16,987 bases of DNA from positions 1 through 16,987 of the forward strand of contig JBBRLB010000128.1 in the NCBI GenBank assembly GCA_038231575.1, written 5' to 3'. Origin of the DNA: CAITWF01 sp038231575 (GTDB lineage: Bacteria; Verrucomicrobiota; Verrucomicrobiia; Opitutales; Opitutaceae). Below are positions 1 through 6,966 of this stretch, in pieces. Position numbers and translations under genes: made by a program. The stretch's first letter is position 1. Every line of letters begins with the position of its first letter. The notes beneath the pieces are model-generated. The model made no database searches and was not told where the DNA came from. It saw only the letters and a list, made by a program, of their open reading frames with translations.

Positions 1-1005
1 AACGCCCGCGAGCAGGACATCTACAATCTCGGCACCGTTAATTTTAGTACCAACTACTTCACGCCCGTCCCGGTGCCGAAGCTCACCGCGCCGACGGCTA
101 CGACCATTCGCACGCCGAACAAAATCAAAGACACGGGAGTTTATGTCTCGGATCGCGTCAGCCTCTTCGAGGACCGCGTGCTCGTCATCGGCGGTCTGCG
201 CAACACCGACTACGGCAGTCACACCACCGTTTACACGACGAACAACACCACCCGCGTCACTACCGGCGTGCCGAGCAACTACGATGTCAGCGGCAAGCTC
301 AGCCCGATGCTGACTGCCGCATGGAAGCCGACGCCCCGCTCGTCCCTCTACGTTGCCTATTTGAAGGCGCTCGAAGCCGGCGCCACCGCGACGACCGCGC
401 AAGCCAACTCCGGCTCCGTGCTCCCGCCCCTTGAGTCACGTCAATTTGAAATCGGCGCGAAGGCCCAGCTCGGCGGCGTGCTCTTCCAACTCGGCTATTT
501 CGACATCGAGCGTCCCGCGACTTTCGTCGATTCGAGAAATTTTCTTACCCCCAATGGCAAGGCGTCCTACAAGGGCACCGAGTTTTTCCTGTCGGGTGAA
601 CTCCTGCCCGATCTCTCCGTCATCGCTTCCGGCACCGTGCTCGACGCCAAGGCGATCAACGCCCTCAATCTCGCCACCTTCGGCCGGATTCCGCAGGGCA
701 CCGCGAAATACACCAGCTCGCTCTTCCTCGAATATCACGTGTGGGGCGTCAAGGGCCTCGCGGTTTCCAGTGGCGCGTTCTACACCGGCCGTCGTCCGAT
801 GAACGATGCGAACCAGGCCTTCATCGGCGGCTACACCACGTTCACCGCGGGCAGCTCCTATCGCTTCACCTTCGGCAACCACAACTATACCGCGCGCATC
901 AACGGCGAAAATATTTTCGAGAAGCACGCGTGGGCCGCGAGCAACGGATTCCTCGCGACCACGATGCCGCGCATGATCAAGTTCTCGCTCACGACGACCT
1001 TCTAA
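1..1005 (+). CDS. TonB-dependent siderophore-type receptor, C-terminal part
   Basis: Partial gene: the reading frame is open from the first base, so the signal peptide, plug domain and early barrel lie outside the window; 334 residues are visible. The visible part is rich in alternating aromatic/polar strands typical of an outer-membrane barrel. Segments match the late barrel of FhuA/FhuE-type receptors: ESRQFEIGAK (a strand following the extracellular loop), RIPQGTAKYTSSLFLEY, GRRPMNDANQAFIGGYTTF, then the INGENIFEKHAW segment and a C-terminal strand ending in Phe, the usual BamA recognition end. The likely role is TonB-driven import of a siderophore or similar ligand across the outer membrane; the ligand cannot be told. 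The gene lies 24 bases before a secreted hydrolase on the same strand and probably shares its transcript. Family certain, substrate unknown. Confidence 0.88.
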   Translation, partial: NAREQDIYNLGTVNFSTNYFTPVPVPKLTAPTATTIRTPNKIKDTGVYVSDRVSLFEDRVLVIGGLRNTDYGSHTTVYTTNNTTRVTTGVPSNYDVSGKLSPMLTAAWKPTPRSSLYVAYLKALEAGATATTAQANSGSVLPPLESRQFEIGAKAQLGGVLFQLGYFDIERPATFVDSRNFLTPNGKASYKGTEFFLSGELLPDLSVIASGTVLDAKAINALNLATFGRIPQGTAKYTSSLFLEYHVWGVKGLAVSSGAFYTGRRPMNDANQAFIGGYTTFTAGSSYRFTFGNHNYTARINGENIFEKHAWAASNGFLATTMPRMIKFSLTTTF

Positions 1006-1029
1006 CCGACGCTCAACCTTAGCTACCCC

Positions 1030-2058
1030 ATGAAAAACTTCCTCCGTCTCTCGCTCGCCGCCGTCGTTTCGATCGCGTCGCTTCGTGCGCAAGTTCCAGC
1101 GGCCGACGCCAAACCGCCCGCCGAGGGCACGCTCACGCAGTTCCTCGATCGCAATTCCTCGGCCGTCGCGCCGCAAGTCGCCCGACTCACGCAGGAAGTT
1201 TTTCTGCTCAAGACCGAGCTCAACGTCCTCAGTTTCCGCTCGGAATACAGCGACCGCGTGAAGATGCAGCGCGTTTGGTTTCCCGCGAGCACGGCGGACC
1301 ACGAAGCGATCCCCGGTTACATTTTCACGCCAAAGGATCTCCCGGCGGGAAAAAAATTACCCGCGATCGTGATGGTGCACGGCGGCAACCACATTCAGCT
1401 CTCCGATGAATGGTTCCCTTACATCGCAGAAGCCGTGAAGCGCGGCTACGTTGTTTTCTATCCCGAATATCGCGGCAGCTCGGGATACGATGAGACCATT
1501 TACGAAAACGATTACGGCGTGACGGATGTGGCCGACGTGCTCTCGGGCGCCGCTTACCTCGCGAAAAAAGAATTCGTCGATGGGAATCGTCTCGGCATCA
1601 TGGGCCACAGCCGCGGCGGCATGGTCACGCTCAACGCCCTCGAGCACGAACCGAAGCGTTTCAAGGCGTCCGTCCAAATCGCCGGCCTGAGCGACCTCGT
1701 GGCGTTCATGGGCTACAAGGCCGAGGCCCGTCGCCAGGACATCGCGAGTCAGAAAAATTTCGGTGGAAAAACGCCCGACAAAAACCTGCCGGCCTACGTC
1801 GCCGTTTCGCCCGCGTTCTTCGTGGATAAAATCGAGACGCCGCTACTGCTCCTCTCGACCACCGGCGACAAGACCGTGCCCTACCAACTCCACAACAAGC
1901 GCATCGAGGAAGCGCTGAAAGCTTACGGCAAGACCTACGACGCCCACCTCTACGAACTCGCACCCGGCGGCCACGCGTTCGCCTTCATCGACAGCGACGA
2001 AGGCCGCGACTCGATGAAGCGCACCTTTGACTGGTTTGGAAAATATCTCAGCCCATGA
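1030..2058 (+). CDS. secreted alpha/beta hydrolase, prolyl-oligopeptidase (S9)-like, copy 1
   Basis: 342 residues. A Sec signal peptide is visible (MKNFLRLSLAAVVSIASLRAQ, cleavage probably near residue 20-27), followed by an alpha/beta hydrolase domain from about residue 85. The oxyanion segment MVHGG is near 117-121; the nucleophile elbow GHSRGG gives Ser194; Asp280 in TTGDKTVP and His315 in PGGHAF complete the triad. This arrangement fits the S9/dienelactone hydrolase-like superfamily, which cleaves peptides or esters; there is no N-terminal propeller, only a short region before the fold. It follows the TonB receptor by 24 bases and overlaps the next gene by 4 bases, so translation of the two hydrolases is likely coupled. 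It likely acts in the periplasm or at the cell surface. Whether it is a peptidase or an esterase cannot be settled from sequence. Confidence 0.87.
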   Translation: MKNFLRLSLAAVVSIASLRAQVPAADAKPPAEGTLTQFLDRNSSAVAPQVARLTQEVFLLKTELNVLSFRSEYSDRVKMQRVWFPASTADHEAIPGYIFTPKDLPAGKKLPAIVMVHGGNHIQLSDEWFPYIAEAVKRGYVVFYPEYRGSSGYDETIYENDYGVTDVADVLSGAAYLAKKEFVDGNRLGIMGHSRGGMVTLNALEHEPKRFKASVQIAGLSDLVAFMGYKAEARRQDIASQKNFGGKTPDKNLPAYVAVSPAFFVDKIETPLLLLSTTGDKTVPYQLHNKRIEEALKAYGKTYDAHLYELAPGGHAFAFIDSDEGRDSMKRTFDWFGKYLSP

Positions 2059-3077
2059 AAACCCTGCGGCTCGTCGCCCTCGCCCTGGCCAGCACCGTCA
2101 TCGCGTTCGCGCAGGAAAAGTCCGGGGCGGAGGGACCGAAGGAAGGTTCGATCACGGCGTTCCTCAAGTCCGACTCGACCGACACGCAGACGTTACTGCT
2201 GGCGGCGCAACAGGTCTCATACAGCGCGCGCGCCGACACGACCGCCGTGCTTTTCCTGCTGCAATACGGCAGCCGCGTGAAGATGGAGCGCACCTACTAT
2301 CCCGCCAACACGAGCGATCACGAAATGGTCCCGTGCAGCATTTTTACTCCGGTGGATCTGAAGCCCGGCACGAAGCGCCCCGGCCTGCTCATCGTGCACG
2401 GCGGCCTGCACGAGTTTTTTGACTGGCGGTTTTTCCGGCTGGTCGTTGAAAGCGTCGAGCATGGCTACGCGGTCATCTTCCCCGAATATCACGGCAGCAT
2501 GGGCTACGGCGATTCGATCTACAACAATACCTACGGCGTCACCGACGTCGCGGACATTTTTGCCGCCGCCGATTACCTCGCGACCAAGGACTACGTCGAT
2601 CCCACGCGCATCGGGATCGTCGGCCACAGTCGCGGCGGCATGTGCACCGCGCTCTGCCTCGAGCAAAAACCGAAACGCTTCCAAGCCGCCGTTACGATCT
2701 GCCCGCTCTTGGATTTCATCGCCTACATGGCTTACAAGCCGGACACGCGCCGCGCCGAAATCGCGCGCGAGGCGCACTTCGGCGGCAAGCTCCCCGACAA
2801 AAATCTTCCGGCCTATTTCGATATCTCCCCGATCAATTTTGTGAAGAAAATCGAAACGCCGTTGCTCGCGCTCGCGACGACCGGCGACAAGATCGTGCCC
2901 GTCGGCCTCAACACCGAACGCTTCGTGGACCTCCTGAAGGCGCACAACAAAACCTTCGACTCGAAAATCTACGACAACGCCCCCGGCGGGCACGTGTTCA
3001 TCTTCGGTGACAGCCCGGAGACGACCGACGCCTTCAAGCGCACCTTCGACTGGCTGGGCAAGCACCTGAAGCCCTGA
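2055..3077 (+). CDS. secreted alpha/beta hydrolase, prolyl-oligopeptidase (S9)-like, copy 2
   Basis: 340 residues and a clear tandem paralogue of the preceding gene: same length, same order of motifs, and shared segments such as YGVTDVAD, GHSRGGM, PDKNLPAY, KIETPLL and TFDW near the end. The signal peptide ends around AFAQ (residues 1-20). The catalytic triad is complete: Ser192 in GHSRGG, Asp278 in TTGDKIVP, His313 in PGGHVF; the HGG oxyanion segment is also kept. The start ATG overlaps the stop of copy 1 as ATGA, which suggests coupled translation. Substrate-facing segments differ from copy 1: HGGLHEFFDW instead of HGGNHIQLSDEW, and CPLLDFIAYM instead of AGLSDLVAFM. The two copies may therefore have different substrates. 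Likely periplasmic or surface hydrolase; exact substrate unknown. Confidence 0.87.
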   Translation: MKTLRLVALALASTVIAFAQEKSGAEGPKEGSITAFLKSDSTDTQTLLLAAQQVSYSARADTTAVLFLLQYGSRVKMERTYYPANTSDHEMVPCSIFTPVDLKPGTKRPGLLIVHGGLHEFFDWRFFRLVVESVEHGYAVIFPEYHGSMGYGDSIYNNTYGVTDVADIFAAADYLATKDYVDPTRIGIVGHSRGGMCTALCLEQKPKRFQAAVTICPLLDFIAYMAYKPDTRRAEIAREAHFGGKLPDKNLPAYFDISPINFVKKIETPLLALATTGDKIVPVGLNTERFVDLLKAHNKTFDSKIYDNAPGGHVFIFGDSPETTDAFKRTFDWLGKHLKP

Positions 3078-3106
3078 GCGCCGGAATTCGGGCGGGGAGT
3101 TGAGCA

Positions 3107-3150
3107 GGAACCCGGAAGGCCAAGAATTTTGGTTTCCCTTTCCGGGTTTC
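3107..3150 (+). terminator. hairpin in the gap between hydrolase pair and aroQ (weak terminator candidate)
   Basis: In the 98-base gap, 3107-3117 (GGAACCCGGAA) pairs with 3140-3150 (TTCCGGGTTTC), giving an 11-bp stem with one G-U pair and a 22-base loop. The loop contains CCAA and TTGG, which can pair in turn. There is no run of T after the stem, so a classical intrinsic terminator is not shown; it may be a processing or attenuation structure, or chance. It sits between two gene groups of unrelated function, which makes a transcript boundary reasonable. Confidence 0.3.
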
Positions 3151-3175
3151 TTGGCTTCCTCCTTGGTTCTGCCCG

Positions 3176-3604
3176 ATGAAAAAAATCGCCATCCTCAACG
3201 GCCCCAACCTCGACCGCCTCGGAAAACGCGAGCCGGAGATCTATGGCAGCGCCACGCTCGCAGATCTGGAGAAGGCGTTGCGCGCGGAATTTGAGCAGAC
3301 GGCGCAGCTGGAATTTTTCCAGTCGAATCACGAGGGCGCGCTGATCGATAAGATCGCCGCACTCGCCGACGCGAAATTCGACGGCGTGGTGATCAACGGC
3401 GGCGCGTTCACGCACACGAGCGTGGCGTTGCGCGATGCGCTGCTCGGCGCGCACCTGCCCACCGTCGAGGTGCACATTTCGAATATCTACAAGCGCGAGG
3501 AGTTTCGGCACGAATCGCTGACGGCCCCCGCGTGCGTGGCGGTCATCACCGGCCTCGGGCTCGAGGGCTATCACGCAGCCGTGCGTTTTCTCCTGAAGCG
3601 TTGA
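3176..3604 (+). CDS. aroQ: type II 3-dehydroquinate dehydratase
   Basis: 142 residues, the normal length for the dodecameric type II enzyme that dehydrates 3-dehydroquinate to 3-dehydroshikimate, third step of the shikimate pathway, in the cytoplasm. It begins KKIAILNGPNLDRLGKREP, the family N-terminus. Known active-site positions are all present, each offset by one from the Mycobacterium tuberculosis numbering: Arg18 and Tyr23 on the lid (EIYGSATL), Asn74 (INGGAFTHTS), His80, Glu98 and His100 (VEVHISN), and Arg111 (EEFRHES). The NHEG motif is at 51-54. The start ATG is fixed by the family N-terminus. It is followed after 4 bases by the NusG-like gene; the two have no known functional tie, so this may just be a packed transcript. 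Confidence 0.97.
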   Translation: MKKIAILNGPNLDRLGKREPEIYGSATLADLEKALRAEFEQTAQLEFFQSNHEGALIDKIAALADAKFDGVVINGGAFTHTSVALRDALLGAHLPTVEVHISNIYKREEFRHESLTAPACVAVITGLGLEGYHAAVRFLLKR

Positions 3605-3608
3605 GCGG

Positions 3609-4100
3609 ATGAGCGACTATTACTGGCTGGTCTGCCACACCAAGCCGCGCTGCGAGAAAAAATTCGCCGCACTCCTGGCCGCGGAAAAATTCGAGCACTA
3701 CCTCGCACTTGTCACGAGCGTGCGCCGTTACGCGCAGCAGACGAAGCGCTTCACCAAGCCACTTTTCCCGGGCTACGTGTTCGCGAAGGTCTCCCTTGAG
3801 AAAAAAGCGCGAATCTACCAACAGGACCTGCTCGCCCGCGCCATCGTCGTCGAGGACGAGAAAAAATTCCTCCGCCAACTCGCCGACGTGAAGGCCATCG
3901 TCGCGTCCGGTCTTGAACTGAGCGTTATGCCGCTGCTTACGAAAGGCCGGCGCGTCAAAATCATTGGCGGACCGTTGCACGGCCTCGAGGGCTATGTCGA
4001 CGATCCAACCAATCCTCAAGGCATCGTGCTCTCGGTCGATGTCCTCCGGCAAGGCTTGCATGTGAAGATGCCGGCGGAACAACTTCAGGTCCTCCCCTGA
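3609..4100 (+). CDS. NusG paralogue, UpxY/RfaH-like transcription antitermination factor
   Basis: 163 residues. The N-terminal NGN domain (about 4-100) begins YYWLVCHTKPRCEKK and contains PLFPGYVFAKV at 51-61, the signature shared by NusG, RfaH and Bacteroides UpxY. A KOW motif follows at about 113-134 (GRRVKIIGGPLHGLEGYV). The length is shorter than housekeeping NusG (about 180-200) and the TKPR/EKK start resembles UpxY-type specialised paralogues, which bind RNA polymerase and help it read through a particular long operon. It begins 4 bases after aroQ and ends 10 bases before a predicted outer-membrane protein. No polysaccharide cluster, the usual target of such factors, is visible in the window. 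The genuine nusG is normally beside secE and rplK, so this is very likely a paralogue; its target operon is unknown. Confidence 0.88.
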   Translation: MSDYYWLVCHTKPRCEKKFAALLAAEKFEHYLALVTSVRRYAQQTKRFTKPLFPGYVFAKVSLEKKARIYQQDLLARAIVVEDEKKFLRQLADVKAIVASGLELSVMPLLTKGRRVKIIGGPLHGLEGYVDDPTNPQGIVLSVDVLRQGLHVKMPAEQLQVLP

Positions 4101-4110
4101 CGAAGCCCAC

Positions 4111-5025
4111 GTGAACTTTCCGCGGTTTCCCCTCTCCTCCGTCCTCGGCGCGACGCTGGCCTTCCTCGCCGCCGCCTTGGCGCCAGCGCGGGCCGGCGCG
4201 GAGACTCCCGCCACCGGCAAGATCGGCGCGGACTCGATGGGCTGGGATCTACCCGAGTTCATCGATCGCCTGCCGGATTTGTTTTCGGATCGCCTGCCGA
4301 ACTTTGAACGATCCGGCGCGGTGCGGATTTATGTCCGGCCGCATTTTGGGGATTTTCTCCACCGCGATTACGTGCGCATCCCGATCGGTGTGCGCGCCAA
4401 GGTCACCGAGAATTTCGAATCCAGCACGGAGTTCGAGGGCTACGTCACGCATGGGCTGGGTGATGCCGCGGGCTATGGTTTTTCCAATTTGCGCCTCGGT
4501 GCGAAATGCGAACACGTGCTGCCCCAACTCGGCGTCGGCGGCATCAGTGTGGGTCTCAATTACCAGATGCCGCTTGGCCGGCCGCCGCTCGACCTGACCG
4601 ACGGCTACCGGCACTTGCAGCCCTACCTCGCCGCGACGCATCCGCTGATGCCGTCCTGGCCCATGCTCGGCTACGCCACCCTCAGCGCCGACATGCTCGA
4701 TCGCACGGTTTTGATGAAGCACTTTGGCCGCAACCAACTCCATTCGAATTCCCTCACACTCAGCGCGGGTGTGGCGCATGAGTGGAAGCGCTTTCACGGC
4801 TCGCTGACCGCCACCGTCAACACGTCGGCCTTGATGAGTAACGAAACCAAGCAGGTTTATTCGCTTCGCCCCGAGGTCGTCCTGCCGTGGAAATCACGCT
4901 CCGGTTCCAAGGCGCAGGTGTTGCTCACGCTGGGCGGCCGCGCGGTGCACGGACCCGACGGCACTGAACTCGGCCTCAGCGGCAGCATGCGCGTCGAGTT
5001 CAATCTCAAGCGCGCCGCGAAGTAG
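4111..5025 (+). CDS. predicted outer-membrane or exported beta-rich protein, family not recognised
   Basis: 304 residues from a GTG start. I choose this start because it gives a good signal peptide (hydrophobic stretch LGATLAFLAAALAPARA, cleavage near residue 28-31), whereas the first internal ATG (position 4237) would lose it. The mature part opens with a segment repeating a short pattern (EFIDRLPDLFSDRLPNFERS) and then shows many alternating hydrophobic/polar strands with G/Y/F turns (RIYVRPHFGDFL, FEGYVTHGLG, SNLRLGAKCEHVL, GISVGLNYQMPL), and ends SMRVEFNLKRAAK. This fits a small beta-barrel of perhaps 10-14 strands, but the last residue is not the usual Phe/Tyr/Trp. It follows the NusG-like gene by 10 bases and is probably co-transcribed. 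I cannot assign a function. Confidence 0.75.
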   Translation: MNFPRFPLSSVLGATLAFLAAALAPARAGAETPATGKIGADSMGWDLPEFIDRLPDLFSDRLPNFERSGAVRIYVRPHFGDFLHRDYVRIPIGVRAKVTENFESSTEFEGYVTHGLGDAAGYGFSNLRLGAKCEHVLPQLGVGGISVGLNYQMPLGRPPLDLTDGYRHLQPYLAATHPLMPSWPMLGYATLSADMLDRTVLMKHFGRNQLHSNSLTLSAGVAHEWKRFHGSLTATVNTSALMSNETKQVYSLRPEVVLPWKSRSGSKAQVLLTLGGRAVHGPDGTELGLSGSMRVEFNLKRAAK

Positions 5026-5064
5026 CGCGCCCCGGGCCGGCGGGCCGCCGTTCCTCGCGCTGCT
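5026..5064. other. convergent intergenic gap, GC-rich
   Basis: 39 bases between the stop codons of the predicted outer-membrane protein (plus) and pgpA (minus). The segment is very GC-rich with short self-complementary pieces (CCCG and CGGG around a GGCCGG centre) but no T run on either strand. It may hold a bidirectional transcription end; the sequence does not prove it. Confidence 0.2.
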
Positions 5065-5583
5065 TCAACGCAGTGACCACAGCCAGGCCGCGCCGTGCAA
5101 CGTCGCGCAGGTCGCGAGCGCCGCCGCGAGATCGTCCACCACCACGCCCCATCCGCCTGGCAGCGCCTGCAGGCGCCGAATCCCGAGCGGCTTGATGATG
5201 TCAAAAAAACGAAACACCGCAAACCCCGCGAGCAGCACGCCCCACGCCGGCGCGATCGCCAGCAGCCGCGACGCCCCGAGAAAACACAGCGGCATCGCCA
5301 CCAACTCGTCGAGAATCACCTCGCCGGGATCAGATTTTCCGAGGCGGATCTCGGCCTCGCCACAGAGTGCGACGGCCGCGTAGCTGCTCGCGAGCACGAG
5401 CGCCAACGTGCAGCCGGGGCCGAGTTGCGGCCACCAAAACGCGCCCGTCACCCAGAGCAAACCCGCCGCGGATCCCCACGTGCCCGGCGCCGGCAACTTC
5501 GCACCGATCGGCCCGAGCCGCGCGAGCGCGAGCACCAGCGGGGTCGGCCAGCGCCGCGTCCAGATCGGTTGCGCCAGCAGCAT
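5065..5583 (-). CDS. pgpA: phosphatidylglycerophosphatase A
   Basis: 172 residues, usual length. It removes the phosphate from phosphatidylglycerol phosphate, giving phosphatidylglycerol, in the inner membrane. The family pattern is clear: ARLGPIGAKLPAPGTWGS at about 21-38, the metal-binding core DPGEVILDE at 85-93, and the C-terminal FRFFDIIKPLGIRRLQ then LPGGWGVVVDD at 124-151. Three hydrophobic stretches (about 41-75, 95-122, 152-170) fit the membrane segments of the family. The frame is open far upstream through pgsA in another reading frame; I place the start at the ATG that lies 5 bases after the pgsA stop, since the family N-terminus begins near there. It forms an operon with pgsA and directly follows it in the pathway. 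Confidence 0.92.
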   Translation of the reverse strand: MLLAQPIWTRRWPTPLVLALARLGPIGAKLPAPGTWGSAAGLLWVTGAFWWPQLGPGCTLALVLASSYAAVALCGEAEIRLGKSDPGEVILDELVAMPLCFLGASRLLAIAPAWGVLLAGFAVFRFFDIIKPLGIRRLQALPGGWGVVVDDLAAALATCATLHGAAWLWSLR

Positions 5584-5588
5584 CGCGA

Positions 5589-6188
5589 TCAACTGAACAG
5601 CACGCGACCGTGGCGTCGAAAATACGTGATGCCCGACGTGATCGTGAGCACTGCGGACAGCGCGTAGAGCGACATCCCGAGGATGCGCACCGCCGTCAGC
5701 AGGCTGCGATCGTCGCCGCCAAATTTTTCCGCATGGTCGAGCGCGAGCATGCGCGCGCCCATCAGCCAGCCGATCGCGTTGAGTTGAACGAAGGTCTTTA
5801 TCTTCCCGCCCGTGTCGGCAACGACCACCTCGCCCTTCACCGCCACCGCCATCCGCAATCCGGAAATTGCGAACTCCCGGCAGAGGATGCAGAGCAAGAG
5901 GACCATCGCCGTGATATCGTGGCCCATGAAATTGTCGGGGTTCGTGACCAGCGCGATCATCAGGCCGATCACCAGCACCTTGTCGATCACCGCGTCCATG
6001 AAGCGTCCGAAGACCGAAACGGATTTCCAACGGCGCGCGAGTTCACCGTCCAGCCAGTCCGTCAGCGCCGCCACGATGAACAGCCAGAACGCCGTTGTCG
6101 CAGCCCACGGCAGGTCGATGAACATCAGCGCAACGATGATAAACATCAGCGGCACACGCGAGATGGTGAGGATGTTGGGCAGGTTCAT
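5589..6188 (-). CDS. pgsA: CDP-diacylglycerol--glycerol-3-phosphate 3-phosphatidyltransferase
   Basis: 199 residues from the chosen ATG. It makes phosphatidylglycerol phosphate from CDP-diacylglycerol and glycerol 3-phosphate in the inner membrane, the committed step to phosphatidylglycerol and cardiolipin. The CDP-alcohol phosphotransferase motif is complete: Asp44, Asp47-Gly48, Ala51-Arg52, then after eight residues Gly61, Asp65 and Asp69. REFAISGLR (104-112) and GKIKTFVQ (128-135) are PgsA-type segments. Several hydrophobic helices fill the rest. A TTG 21 bases upstream (6209) would give a 206-residue form, but MNLPNILTISRVP is the standard PgsA N-terminus, so I prefer ATG at 6188. The product is the substrate of the next gene's enzyme, PgpA. 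Divergent from coaD across about 170 bases. Confidence 0.94.
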   Translation of the reverse strand: MNLPNILTISRVPLMFIIVALMFIDLPWAATTAFWLFIVAALTDWLDGELARRWKSVSVFGRFMDAVIDKVLVIGLMIALVTNPDNFMGHDITAMVLLLCILCREFAISGLRMAVAVKGEVVVADTGGKIKTFVQLNAIGWLMGARMLALDHAEKFGGDDRSLLTAVRILGMSLYALSAVLTITSGITYFRRHGRVLFS

Positions 6189-6355
6189 CAGCGCGAAAGA
6201 CGCGAGCAAACACGTCCCGGTTGTCCGATGGCAAGCGTGGAGCGGGTCAGCCGGTTGCTTGTTCGGGGGTGCGGGGCCTTCCCCGCGTCCGCGGTCGGCG
6301 CAAAAACGCAGTCGCCACGGGCGGGGTTGTCGGTTTCGTTCGGCGCACCCTCGCC
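6189..6355. promoter_or_regulatory. divergent pgsA/coaD intergenic region
   Basis: 167 bases between two divergent starts, so it should hold a promoter for each direction; I cannot point to convincing -35/-10 boxes on either strand. It contains a small perfect hairpin at 6271-6286 (GCGGGG, loop CCTT, CCCCGC). Neither start has a clear Shine-Dalgarno sequence. Confidence 0.4.
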
Positions 6356-6835
6356 ATGCGCCACTGCATCTATCCCGGCACGTTCGACCCCATCACGCAC
6401 GGGCATCTCGATGTGCTGGCGCGCGCAACCAAGCTCTTCGAACGCGTCACCGTGGCCATTGCGCTCGACACCACCAAGGCGCCGCTTTTTAGCCCCGACG
6501 AACGCGTCAAAATGATCGAGCCCAACGTCGCCCGTTACAAAAACGTCCGCATCGCCACCTTCAGCGGCCTGCTGGTGAATTTCGCCCGCGCACAAAAAGC
6601 CGCCGCGATCATCCGCGGGCTGCGCGCGCTGTCTGATTTCGAATTTGAGTTCAACATGGCGCTGATGAACCGCCACCTCGAGGGTGACATCGAAACCATC
6701 TTCGTGATGCCGAACGAGCAGTTCAGCTACACCAGCTCCTCCCTCGTGAAACAGATCGCGAAACTCGGCGGCGACATGGCGCATTTCGTGCCGGCGAATG
6801 TCGCGTCGGCGTTGCAGCGGAAATTCAAGACGTAG
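6356..6835 (+). CDS. coaD: phosphopantetheine adenylyltransferase
   Basis: 159 residues, the standard length. It transfers AMP from ATP to 4'-phosphopantetheine, making dephospho-CoA, the next-to-last step of coenzyme A synthesis, in the cytoplasm. Nucleotidyltransferase motifs are in place: GTFDP at 8-12, the (T/H)xGH motif THGH at 14-17, RGLR at 87-90, and YTSSSLVK at 125-132, matching the ISSTxxR-type ATP loop, with the final residue being Lys rather than Arg. The frame is open further upstream (to a start at 6221), but the protein family begins right at MRHCIYPGTFDP, so ATG 6356 is the start. A probable terminator lies 58 bases downstream. Confidence 0.96.
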   Translation: MRHCIYPGTFDPITHGHLDVLARATKLFERVTVAIALDTTKAPLFSPDERVKMIEPNVARYKNVRIATFSGLLVNFARAQKAAAIIRGLRALSDFEFEFNMALMNRHLEGDIETIFVMPNEQFSYTSSSLVKQIAKLGGDMAHFVPANVASALQRKFKT

Positions 6836-6893
6836 GGCGGAAGGATTTATTTCGTGGGGCCGGCTTCCAACCGGGGAATCTCCGGCGTCTGCG

Positions 6894-6928
6894 GCGAGGG
6901 GCGCCACCACTTCGCCCCGGTCGCTTTT
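6894..6928 (+). terminator. probable intrinsic terminator downstream of coaD
   Basis: Stem GCGA-GGGGCG (6894-6903), a 9-base loop, then CGCCCC (6913-6918), a two-base bulge (GG) and TCGC (6921-6924), directly followed by TTTT (6925-6928). This makes a strong GC stem with a short T tract in the plus direction. It lies between coaD and the tricorn gene and would separate the two transcripts; the T tract is short, so termination may be partial. Confidence 0.45.
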
Positions 6929-6966
6929 GGCTCGAAACCCGCCGGGTGCTTGCTGTGCTTTCGCCC

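Noticed and set aside
436..1302. Minus-strand open frame of 288 codons across the receptor/hydrolase junction
   Set aside because: It lies opposite two recognisable genes and has the Arg/Glu/Gly-rich make-up of antisense translation.
5584..6030. Upstream extension of the pgpA frame through pgsA, which would give a 321-residue protein
   Set aside because: The extra N-terminal part is an out-of-frame reading of pgsA; the PgpA family starts at about the ATG at 5583.
6271..6286. Small GCGGGG/CCCCGC hairpin in the pgsA/coaD gap as a riboswitch or terminator
   Set aside because: Only six base pairs, no T run and no wider conserved structure; likely chance in GC-rich DNA.
5367..6515. Plus-strand open frame of 382 codons opposite pgsA and pgpA
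   Set aside because: Arg/His/Gln-rich product without domains; both minus-strand genes are secure family members.
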